This document shows, piece after piece, positions 53,561 to 63,609 of a DNA stretch of 64,000 nt (position 1 is the first letter of the stretch; each line of letters starts with the position of its first letter). The notes below the pieces were generated by a model that was not told the DNA's origin, made no database searches, and saw nothing but the letters and a program-made list of their open reading frames with translations. Source of the DNA: Isochrysis galbana (lineage: Eukaryota; Haptophyta; Isochrysidales; Isochrysidaceae); the NCBI GenBank assembly GCA_018136815.1, contig CM030940.1:1313613-1377612 (forward strand), read 5' to 3'. Position numbers and translations under genes: made by a program.

Positions 53561-54207
53561 TTGAGCCCGAGGCATGCCATGAATTAGCCAAGTAAATAAA
53601 ACGGTCATCAAATGGCTCAAGGCAAAAATGTCTTCCACTCATTCAAGTGTTTTTGAACATCGGGCACGAGCAGATGGAGGAGCCTTTCTTTATGCATTAG
53701 ACATTCGAGCACGAGTGAGAGCACACACCGACGGTACCTCCACGGAAGAAGGGAGAGCACTATGGGCACAAGAATCACGAGAGAGGAAAGCTTGCTTAAT
53801 GAGGGCGGGGGAACGCCGAGAGGGAAGCGCCTCTCTCCTGTTCGGGAAAAGGGGCCTTAGAAGATGAAAGCTGCAGTCCTTCTACCCGCAAATGCTCACA
53901 GCTCACAACGCAAGCGAGCAAGCAGCAACTTCAAAGCGGCAACAACGAATGTTAGTAAAACGCCTCATTCCATTCGACCCCTCTTTCGCGGAGATGTTGC
54001 TCATGGTAGCATCATTGTTGAGGTCCTACCCTCAGCCCGACCGACTGTTGCCCTCTGACGGGGCGAGAGCCACGAGAGCGTACATGGAGGATTTCTAATC
54101 TCCTCGTTGGAGCTCGGGTAATGATTGGAGACCGCCCGTTTTTCGCAGCATGTGCCGCGACCGGAAATGTCCATCCATCAAATATGTCAATCCATCGGCG
54201 CCATGGA
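53561..54207. other. Intergenic
   Basis: Short frames (53628-53867, 53892-54098) lack domains. It lies 3' of the fusion gene and probably holds its 3' UTR. Confidence 0.4.
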
Positions 54208-57200
54208 TTAGAGCCGCGATTTAGGCGGCATCTCCCTGGCCTTCAACTCATCGAGAGCCAACTCAGCAATGACAACATCCTGCACGGCGACGCCCGTCGA
54301 ATCGAAGATGACTAAGCACGGGCAGTCGTCGGACGTTAGAGCTCTCACACCACTCGCGTTCGGCTCGATACCCATCCCTTGGACACCGCCCACACATTCA
54401 CCAATTTCCTGAATCTGCGGAACCGCCTGGCTGACATCCGTGCAGGCTTGCCCCTTTGGCTCGGCGACTCCGCCGTGCGCGCTTGCACTGAGCGCAATCT
54501 TGCCCTCCCGAGCTGCGTGTTGGCTTTCGCCGCGCTCGGCGCATTGGGTTCGCGAATCCACGATGAGTAGATCGGCCGCTGCGACAACTTCCACGTCAAG
54601 CTCTTGCTTGCCAGGGGCGTCTGCGCCGATTGCCACGACAAGCACACGCCGCCCCTTCAGCCAATCGTATTCCACGAGAGGAGAACGAGAGGGTGTCACC
54701 GTGACAATTATGCCGGCCGCCACACATGCCTCTCGCGCCGACCCAACTGCTAAGGCGTGCCAGCCGTCGCGCTGCAGCTCAAGCGCAAGGGTCTCTGCTT
54801 GTGCCGGTCGGCGTGCCCATAACTTGACGGTACGGCAAGACGTGACGGCCGCAAGCATGCGCAACTGGTAGCGCGCTTGTACGCCGCATCCGATGACCCC
54901 GATGCAACCTGGGTGGCGTGGCGCAAAGAGACGAGCCGCGAGTGCTCCCGCGGCAGCGGTGCGAAGCTCTGTGAGCAAACCTCCATCCAAGAGCACGGCG
55001 AGAGGCGCGAAAGTCCGCTGCGAGAAGACGAGCATTATTCCCGAGTTGAGCCCGCCGCCACCAGAAGCAATCTGTGAGGGGAGCAGTTGGTGGCGGCCAC
55101 AAGGGTGTTTGGCCACATGGCAAGCAAAAGCGGGCTTTGGGGAGGGGACCGCTACGAGGGGTTTGTGTGTGAGGGGCGAGAAAGTAAGAGCACCAGCGCG
55201 CCTTTGTGACAAAGGTCTCGCCGCCATGGATGTATCCACTCTTGACGCAGGCCTGAGCGTCCGAGTGCCCGATGAATGGCGCGAGCGGCAGCTGGCCCAT
55301 CGTCTGAGGCGGGGGCACCGATACCCTACCCGCCGAATATTCAACGAACCCATGGGCCACGGTGTCAATGACGCGCGAGGGAGGCACGGTGGCCATCACC
55401 GCGGCGATGGCTGCAGAGTGATACACGAGGGGTGATGGAGCCACCCCCGAGGCCGCCGTGGCAAGAGACGCGACGTGGCTTTCGGCGCAACTCGAGACGG
55501 CTGCGCCGGCCGCAAGCAATTCGCCGCCATGCCTAATTTGATCCCCGCGTCGTGTTCTAGCTTCGTCTTCCACGGCGCGACGGAGTTCCGCGGCCCACAT
55601 CGCGACCTTGGCATCGGAATTGCCCCCGTCCCGCGGCACACCGAGAACACGGAAGTGGCGTGGGAGGTTGCGAAGCTTTTCGATGCAATGCAGCTTCGGC
55701 GCTGGCAAGCCGGCACGGACCATGGTGTCGCTGAATTTGGCTGGGTGAGCAGTGACAATACAGACGAGGCCTCCTACAGCGGCGCCGCTGGCCTTCAAAG
55801 CCTTTCGTATGGCGGGTGAGTTGGCGGCGTGCACACCCACGGCTGAATGCGGATCGAGCACCACTCCATGCCGCGCCGCCATCTCACGCATTGTTGCGAG
55901 CGTCTCGCCATCGCTTACGGAGGCTGAACAGAACACAGAGGAGATAGCCTTGAGCGTGGTCGTGTCAACATGGGCGGTCCCATGGGCGGAGAAAGTGGTC
56001 ATGAACTGGTGGACGGCCACAGTATCGCCGCAGGTGGCAAAGTAGAGGAGGCGCTCCAAGTTGTAGGCCAGCTAGGGGCGGGGCGTCGTAGAGGTGCAAA
56101 GTGTGGGTGGAAAGTGGACACGAGCCGGCAACCAAATACGACCATAGGGGCGATGGGCCATCCGGCCCCCCAACAAATATCGCGAGTTCGGGAGCGCGCA
56201 AGCGCCGGGCTGAGGCGTGAAGGTGCATTCACCTGGATGTCCATCGCTGGTGATAGTGTCTGCACGTTGGGCCCGATGCACATGTCTCCCCTGCTGATAG
56301 TGCGGTGTACAATGTCGTTGGCATTGGTTGCACAGACGATGCCGCCAATGTGAACACCCATCAACTTCGCAATATATCCACTCAACGCGTTGCCAAAGGC
56401 TCCTGTGGGGACAACAAAGGCGACGGGCGCTTGGGCTGTTGGATCGAGCTGCAGCGCTGCCCAGATGTAATAGGAAATTTGCGCCACGATGCGTGCCCAG
56501 TTGATTGAGTTGACAGACACCACCCCATTTTTCGACATGAAGGCGGCGTCGGAGAAGAGGATCTTCAATGCACGAGCCTATCGAGGAGGGCACAAGCTGG
56601 TGTTGCTGGACGGCGGGGCTGCTCGTTCCAGCGCAACACAGCGGCGATCACTTCTCGGGGCGTGGTGCGGTCTTAAAGGCGTGCCTGTTCGTCTGTGTCG
56701 CCGTCAGTGCGAAAGACGGTCACGTTGCGCTCGTGAACGGTTACCATCTGCAACTCTTGCTCCGGCGTTACCCGTGACCGCGGATAGATGCAGAAGATAG
56801 AGACATTTTCAAGGCCACGCACGGCAGCGATGGCAGCCGGACCGGTGTCGCCTGACGTCTCAATCACAATGTTGGCATGCGCCGCCCTTCGGCTCAGATA
56901 GTGCTCCAGCAGCCGTGCGACCACTTGCTGGCCTACGTCCTTGAACGCGAGAGTGGGGCCCAGCGACGCGTCGAGCAGCCACATATCGCCAACGGGCGTG
57001 AGCGGCATTGCGGGCGGCGGTGGATCGTCGTCATCGTCGGCGGAATCGCACGTGTTGAAGCTGGCGAACGCGGCGACGCCGATTCCCTCGCACTCTTCGG
57101 CAGTCAGCTCCGTGAAGAGCTCAAGCAGCCTCGCGCACACGTGGCCCACGTCGAGCTGGGCCCACGAGGTGAGTTGGGTGGCGGTGAGGCGAGGGAGGGA

Positions 57201-57299
57201 CTCGGGGACGTAGAGGCCCCCATCCGGAGCGTACGCGCTCAGCAGAGCCTGCTCAAATGGCACGGTGCCGCCGCCACCGCGTGTGGAGACGTAGCGCAT
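54208..57299 (-). CDS. Threonine synthase-like / ornithine cyclodeaminase-like fusion enzyme
   Basis: Predicted 897-aa two-enzyme protein. Exons: 57299-56685, 56577-56233, 56071-55202, 55071-54208; all junctions phase 0. Intron 1 (CAG|GCACGC) and intron 3 (AAG|GCGCGC) need GC donors; intron 2 is GT-AG. Residues 1 to about 480 match threonine synthase-like proteins (THNSL2 type): MRYVSTRGGGGTVPFEQALL, ASLGPTLAFKDVGQQ with PLP lysine K120, VIETSGDTGPAAIAAVRG, VNSINWARIVAQISYYIW and VVPTGAFGNALSGYIAKLMG. From about 530 to the end it matches the ornithine cyclodeaminase/mu-crystallin family: GGETFVTK-IASGGGG, LLTELRTAAAGALAARL and nucleotide loop GVIGCGVQARYQLRML (668-683). Exon 3 holds the end of the first enzyme and the start of the second, so the fusion does not depend on an intron prediction. 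Both families act on amino acids or phospho-amino acids; the joint substrate is unknown. Confidence 0.88.
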
Positions 57300-58012
57300 C
57301 GGGCGCGACCAACCCTGCGGCGCCGGCGGCCTGCGAGCGTTTCTACAAGTAGGAGTGTGATTCTTCTGTAACCGCTGCCCCCATCCCTCGCAGGGAGAAG
57401 AGACTTCTGTTGGACCTGCGGTCCGTCCGAAGCGGCGCCCCGCGCCCTGCTTGCGACATTCGGTCCTATTCTTTTATTCTCCGCATCCCGTCCGTTGGAC
57501 CCAACCCTGACAGCATCCTGCACTGTACCCTGTGTGTGTGGAGAGAGAGAGAGAGATCACTACTGTCGTCCAGTCCGCGTGAAACCCCAGTGAAGCTGCC
57601 GCCGCAAGCGGGAGGGGGGGGGGGGGGGGGGGGGGGGGGGCGAACCAGCGAACCAGGCTGCCGCAATGCGCAAAGCGTGCTTGGATCCCACTTATTTTAA
57701 CTTACTGATATTGATACGTACTACTAAAGACTAAAGAATCGCTGGTCGCAGTACTACTACTACATACGTATCACAAATACGTAATACGGATAAAAAATCT
57801 TTAAGAAATCCCGCTGCCTATGCGGCGTGAGGCAGCGTGCCGGTGCTACTCCTCCCTACTACCCACTACCCACCTATCCTTGACCCCGGTTGTCAAAGCT
57901 ATCGTCAGGTGTCATGTCCACGGGGCCTAACGGCCTAATAACGAACACAACCTGACATCAGTGACGTCAGACCCGACGTCAGGTTACAACACTCATAATA
58001 AACTAAAATAGT
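57300..58012. other. Intergenic with G27 tract and short repeats
   Basis: A 27-nt G run at 57614-57640, TACTACTAC repeats near 57715-57765, a repeat at 57815-57890 (inverse of 36290-36370) and TGACGTCAG motifs near 57960-57985. No gene. Confidence 0.5.
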
Positions 58013-58014
58013 TA

Positions 58015-58616
58015 CTACCTCCGTTCCAAAACTGAGATGCCTCGCACGCTTTGGGTTGAATGGAAGGGCCACAAACTTCAACTAGGGGCTCCATCAAAGG
58101 TATGGTGTTGGGGAGGGTACATTGGGGCTTAACATAAGAGCTCTTGAAAGGTCATTAGCATGCGGCTACGCCTAGAGCCAATGCGACAAGCATACGCACT
58201 CTATTGACTGTCAGAACGAACGCTCCGTGGGCCAAATCATACACTCATTCCCACCATCTACCTCCATAATCTTTGCCAACACCCAGCGCTTGGTGTCAAA
58301 CAAATGCCTGCGCCAAGGTGATGTTATAAGCGTGTTCATGGAGCACTCTCTCGAACCAACTCCTTTGCCTCCTCAGGGCAAGAGGGCCAAAGCGCGGCAG
58401 CCAGCCACCCGCGCCGGTTCGCGCCGCGCGCAACTTTTCGCACCTTTATGAAATGAAAACTCATCATTTCTTTTGTTTTCGTCATGCTGTCTTCTCTTCC
58501 ATCGCATCTGGCATACGCCCCAATGTACCCGCAACATGTCTCGATCATTCGAGTTTCATTTTGTAACCCCCTTTAAGAGACATTTCCTTGGATCCTGAGT
58601 TTTGGAACGGAGGTAG
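58015..58616 (-). mobile_element. Stowaway/Tc1-mariner-type element, 602 bp
   Basis: Perfect 19-bp terminal inverted repeats CTACCTCCGTTCCAAAACT, flanked by TA on both sides (58013-58014 and 58617-58618). These ends follow the plant Stowaway/mariner pattern (CTCCCTCCGT...). The interior has no intact transposase. On the minus strand about 58370-58227 encodes KRWVLAKIMEVDGGNE, vaguely like the C-terminal end of mariner-like transposases, so it may be a shrunken autonomous copy. Confidence 0.85.
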
Positions 58617-59306
58617 TATTATAATTATATTAGTAGTATAATTATTGAATGGTAAGGCTAGTAACCGGATAGCTGGGTATCTAGATACCCAGCTACTCAC
58701 CACCCATTTCCACTACCCACCTCCATGCGGGTAGGGGCGTCTCTCCTACCCACTGGGTCTGGGTAGTGAAACGTCACTATTCAGGATACTCATGCGAGTA
58801 GGGCGGCGGAGCCGCCCATTAATAGCAGTGCGCGCGCGCTACCGCGCGCATGCCAACGGCCGCTTGTGTCGCGTTTTTGGCTTTATCGGGCGCATGCTGT
58901 AGTAGCAATAGCTTCCTAGCTACACTGTGTACTGTGTGTTGTGCCTCTGCACAAATGTATTGGATATACATAGAGTAATATACATGATCAACACACGCAC
59001 TGCACACGCATGTGCGCACGCAGCACGCAGATAGCACACAGCGGCACAAGTGCAAAGATGCCTCGCGCGACAAAGGAGAACACAAACACACACACTCTGA
59101 CTCTGCTCACGGGGACACTCATGGGCAATTATGTGCCGCGAGCAAGGCGTGCTCTAGAATGTCATCACGTTGACCGCGTCATGATTCTCAGATCGAAAAA
59201 TAGAACACCTCTAGCTCAAGCTACAAGCATGTGGTGGATTGGGAATTGTGGAGCAAATCCAAAAAGCAAAAAGCTTAATTAAAGCTTGGAGATTGGGCGG
59301 GACCGA
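58617..59306. other. Intergenic with palindromes
   Basis: A perfect 24-nt palindrome at 58671-58694 (centre TATCTAGATA). Short GC inverted repeats at 58804-58818 and 58830-58850. CA-rich alternation at 58990-59095. No gene. Confidence 0.5.
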
Positions 59307-59540
59307 GGCCGCCGCCAGCCCGGTAGGCATAGGAGGAAGGGGGGAACGGATCGCCGGGGGGGGGCGCGGGCCACCGACCATATCTAAGCCCTTTTCCCCT
59401 ATCCCCCTAGTAGTGCACGGGGGAGTCGCCTGATGGCGGGGGGGAAAGGGCCGGGGGAGTGGGGGTGTAGAAAGTTTCCTACGTGAGTAGAAAGTAGAGG
59501 ATGCACGGTCGCGTGTGCGGTGAGACTATTAAGAAATTAA
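59307..59540 (+). repeat. T-tailed SINE-like repeat copy
   Basis: GGCCGCCGCCAGCCCGGTAG, CCCTAGTAGTGCACGGGGGA and CGCGTGTGCGGTGAGACTAT, ending TAAGAAATTAATTAATT. Here the T tail is replaced by a TTAA repeat. Confidence 0.85.
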
Positions 59541-59739
59541 TTAATTATCACCGATTTGACGTGTTTATTTAAGTCGATATAGAAGCTTGCTCCTTTCGCT
59601 TTCGCCGTTTCGCTTCCCACCTTGTAATGAGTTAATGAGGGCACGAGGCCACTTGTATACTTGTAGAAGTGATGCCTATACCCTTACTTAGAACTGGCTA
59701 TTACGGTAGCTGGTAGCCGGCCCTCTACAGGCCCTCCGT

Positions 59740-59850
59740 TAGCCCTCCGTATCTGCTGTACCTGGGATTTGGGCAGCCTCCAGATACAGCAGATACGGTT
59801 GTATCTGGCCCGTTCTCCAGATACAGATACGGTATCCTGTATCTCCCTTG
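59740..59850. repeat. CCAGATACAG palindromic repeat
   Basis: Repeated CCAGATACAG(CAGATACGG), CGTATCTG and TGTATCTGG words form imperfect inverted repeats. They resemble the CCAAATACA foldback at 25986-26187 with A/G changes. The repeat abuts or interrupts the LINE relic to its right. Confidence 0.6.
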
Positions 59851-60092
59851 TAGGACTATGATGTCGCCCTCCCTCATGGATACACTTAGTTGGCCTTCCG
59901 CGAGGGCGAGGTCCATACTCTCAGGAAGTCGTGCTTCACTATTTCCGTGAAGCTTTTGTAGAATTCGGCCGGCAGAGCGTCCGGCCCTGCGCTTTTGCCA
60001 GCATTACCTATTTCGCCTATGGCTCGAGTCAGTTCCTCTAGTGTTATGCGGCCCTCAAGGGCTTCGCTGTCTCGCGCCGTCAGGGGTTGCAT
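59845..60092 (-). pseudogene. LINE reverse transcriptase fragment
   Basis: Minus strand 60092 reads EGRITLEELTRAIGEIGNAG, then GKSAGPDALPAEFYKSFTEI (RT block 1), and in a shifted frame EGQLSVSMREGDIIVLQ (to about 59850). Same block as GKSAGPDGIPMEFYQSF in the 32.7-kb LINE. Truncated at both ends and frameshifted near 59916. Confidence 0.85.
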
Positions 60093-60469
60093 GATTTGGC
60101 TGACTTATGGGCACTTAGCACTTACAGCCTGGAAGTACACATACACACGATGACAAGAATTGAGTATAGTATTATAATTACATTGCGGAGCAGCTGGGCG
60201 GGCGCACGCCGTCCCGGCTGTGAAGGTACGCCAATGGAACTTTTGGTGTGCGGGCAGCCTCAATCCCTTCCATACCCATGGTGGAGTGCCTCCGAGGAGG
60301 CCCAAGGTAGCCAAGGTGAGGAAATACCGGGGGGAAGGACAAAGGTGCTAGGAGTTGGCTAACCCCCGGAATACTCTACTTTACTCTCTCTAAGTAGAGT
60401 AGAGAATAGAGAAGAGAATCCCTTTCTGGTTGCCGCCCACCCTGCTGTAGCTTCCGCCGCGCCCCCGCG
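60093..60469. other. Intergenic, promoter side of next gene
   Basis: No gene. ACTCTCTCTAAGTAGAGTAGAGAATAGAG near 60380-60410 forms a weak inverted repeat. Confidence 0.35.
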
Positions 60470-63400
60470 ATGGCGAGATGGGCGCTTACGGCGGCCCTCA
60501 TCTCGACGTGCGCCTCTCTCTCCTTGCCCTTGCAGCGCGGATGGGCGGGGGTGGCGCGCAGACGGCTCGTTGAGCCACCTCGCTGCACCGGCACGCTCGA
60601 TGGCGACCAGGCGCTCCCGTCCGGCTTCCTTAGCGCTTCTGAGTTTGCTCGTGCGTGCGCAGCGCACCGCAACCTTCTCTTGCTGCGCTCCGAGGCGCCA
60701 GCCGTCTTCTCGCGCGCACCGAGCGCCACTGCCTTCTCTGATGACATTGTGCGCCTTGATCACGCCCACGGCCTCGCCGGCCGCGCGAGCGCATGCGGCT
60801 TCAGCGGAACCTCGAACTTGCTTCTAGTGCGGACTTTGAAGCGAATCAGGCATTGGCAGCCATCATGCTCCACTTGCGTACACACGCCACCTTCCAAGTC
60901 GCAGCTGCTCTGCACCCTGACGTTGCAGGTGTTAGAGAGTGATCTGGGCCTTGAACTGGCACGAGGGCGCGAGGCATACCTCTCGCTCTTTTCTGCCGTT
61001 GCACGGCTCAACTCCTCTCCATTGCTTGATATCGCTGGCCTACGCGCAGGAATGTTGGAATGCAATTACGAGTAAGTTTTGCGACTCGCTCTCTCTATAC
61101 TGATTGCACTGCTCGCGATGGCACGCCCTCTTCTTCATCTTACCTCCCATGAGCAGTGTGATGTTTGTATCCATGCTCTCATACTTGATCTCAAGCACCA
61201 TTCGCTATGTAGCACCATCGGCCTCGCCAGAGCCTCTCTTGTGCTCGTTCGACCCCGCATCGCCTTGTGCAGGTACGGCTTCGACTCTGTCGTCGTTAGA
61301 TGGCAAGCCCCTCTCACGCCATCATCAACTGGGCTCTCGGCCCGTCTCGGCCCGTCTCTTTTTTCGGGTGAATCGGAATACACCATCGGCCCTGATGGCC
61401 GGTTTTCGTCTCATGCGCTTTCGAAGCTGGCCATCAACGGGCGCACTCTTCCCTCGTCGACAATCGGCGCGTGGTTTGCGACGTACCGCCAAAGTTCACC
61501 TCGGTCTACCGGAAGCATGGCCCCTCCCGCAAATATCGCAGCGCTCGCGGCACAACTCCTCGAAGCGGTGCAGGCGGCTCAGGGTGCCAACAGCCCGGGG
61601 CGCAACCGTCTGGGATGGAGCCTGAAGGGGGGCTCGGGTGATGACGAATTGAATGAAGTGAGCGAACGTCAGGGTGTGGCCGACAGGGGCGCTGGCGACA
61701 AGGCTACCTTTCCGCCCGCACCAGGTTCGGGAAAGTGGGTTTTGTACGAGACTCTTCACTTGGGCGCCAAGCAGCTCGAGGCAGAGCTCCGCTCCTTGTT
61801 GGACACAACGTCGCCACCGCCCGAGCGCGAACGGTATGCAGAGGCATTCGAATTGCGCACTACTGGCACATCTGATCCGCTGCTGCGGGGACGCGGGCCA
61901 TACATGCAACTCCTCAGCTCTGCACGCACTGCCCACTCTGCCGTTGTGCTGTCACCCCTGCTCGATCACGTCTTTGACTTTCGGCTCGAGTATCAAGGGC
62001 AGTCCGGGCCCATTGTGCGCGCCAGTGGACGTGAGGACGCTATCGTGGCGGCCCCTGACATCTTCGAAGGCACCACAGACGTTGCTGAGCGTGGGGAGCA
62101 GAGGGTCACGGCCCGCAGCGAACAACGAATGCTCGCACGCTGGCGATACATCTTGACACCGAATCGTGGCCCAGCAGCCGGCTCGCCTGTGTTCACGGTT
62201 ACTGCATTGTCTGAATTTTCATTTGTTGGGACGATGGCCGACTCGGACCGTGGCGGCGGCGCCGTGATTCCGCAAATATCCAGCCACACACTCCGGGGCT
62301 TACGTGTCAACAACCGGGAGGCGCTCCCGGAAGACGTCCTCTCGCGTCTTGACGGTGGCGGTGGTTCTGCGGGCGCTTTACTCCCTTTGCTGGGATCGAC
62401 GCTTGTGTCGGTTTCGGAAGGCGCGCTGAGACCGTTGCAGCCTGCAGCAGCAGCGGCGGGGATGGCCGGAGTCGGTAGAGCGGGCGGGAGCGATCCCTTG
62501 CGAAGGCGCGACAGAAGTGATGCCAAGGGAGACATCTCGCCGTTGAGCACGAGCCCCGACGCAGCGCCCGTGTCACCGGCATTTGCATTCGGCTTTGCAT
62601 CGCTGGTGAGGGCTTTGAACGAACAGCTACCAAGGGTGAGGAACGGGCCGATAGCTGCATGAATGTCTTTGCAGCAACTCGTGTGTGTCTTGTCTACGGC
62701 CGACTGTCTTTTTTGCACGCGTCACACGTCCTCGCGCCTCGCATCACCAGACCTCTTGTTTGGGTGTTTATTGATCGCTGACGCTAGCTGACAAGTGCAC
62801 CTGTAATCCTTACCATGAGTTGCTTGAATTGTGCACCCTAGGTCTTAAGCGAAGAAATCGATCTCGGGTACATCACCGACGGTGTGAAGGTGTGCAGTGG
62901 TCCTCAGCTGTGAGGGCAACTCGGGCGACGAGAAATGCACCGCTGCTCCGTGCCTAGGGCTGCCTCATGCTCACACACTAATTAAGGACACCGGCCAAGT
63001 CGCCAGCCCACTATCGATGGTGTGCCATTTTTGTTGCCCGCAGGTGCGGGGGCTCCTTCGCGAACCTCTTTTCAGCGGTCGGCCTGCCCTCAGTCGTACT
63101 CTTGCCGCCGCTCGCCGTCTCTTCAGCTACGCCACTCAAAGTGGGGTCATAGTCATTCAATCTCCTCTTGAAGCTTCTGGAACGTCCACATCGGCAGTTG
63201 TGGCGGTGACGGTGACGATCCCTGCTAGTGGGGACATCTTGGTCTCATGCTCCTTGCCCGCGACATTTGGCAGAGCGCAACAGGTGGGCGCCCACTGCTG
63301 GCCTTGCAGTCTCAGAGCGGGCACGGCATTCAGCCACTTTGCTTTCCTGATACTTCTCAGGCTCTCGGAGTGCAAGTCGGTCTTCCCCTCCGCCTGCAAC

Positions 63401-63609
63401 TGGATGCTCGCTTGCGTTTGAACGTATCCTCAGGCCTTGTCCAGGGCATCGATATTGTTGCAGTATCAATCAACGATCGTCCACTCCTACCAAAGCTCGT
63501 CTCTGACCTCCTTCCGCGTGCAGCAGCAGGCCGTGCCTCTGGCTCACGCGATGAAGAGCTCAATGCCTTCCTCGGAGCTTTGTTGCCATGGTTGCGTGAT
63601 GGTAGGTAA
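60470..63609 (+). CDS. Secreted or plastid-targeted protein with DUF2358/SnoaL-like modules
   Basis: Start MARWALTAALISTCASLSLP gives a signal or plastid-type presequence. Later exons are clear: an exon ending at 61071, then 61273-62635, 62842-62889, 63044-63283 and 63361-63609 (TAA), all GT-AG with matching phase. Splicing at 61071/61273 gives CNYE-YGFDSVVVRWQAPL. Modules resemble DUF2358 (SnoaL-like): REAYLSLFSAVARL, VVVRWQAPL, SGESEYTIGPDGRFSSHALS. A closing motif recurs three times: LAINGRTLPSS, LRVNNREALPEDV and VSINDRPLLPKLV. Between 60770 and 60920 the best coding frame (RLQRNLELASSADFEANQAL) is not the frame of the start exon, so there is an unresolved intron or a 2-nt indel in the CG run at 60780-60792. 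Assignment to DUF2358 is tentative. Confidence 0.65.

Noticed and set aside
55072-55201. Coding sequence reading through intron 3 of the fusion gene
   Set aside because: Both flanking frames extend into it, but the residues fit neither enzyme family, and removing it joins TFVTK to IASGG exactly as in cyclodeaminases.
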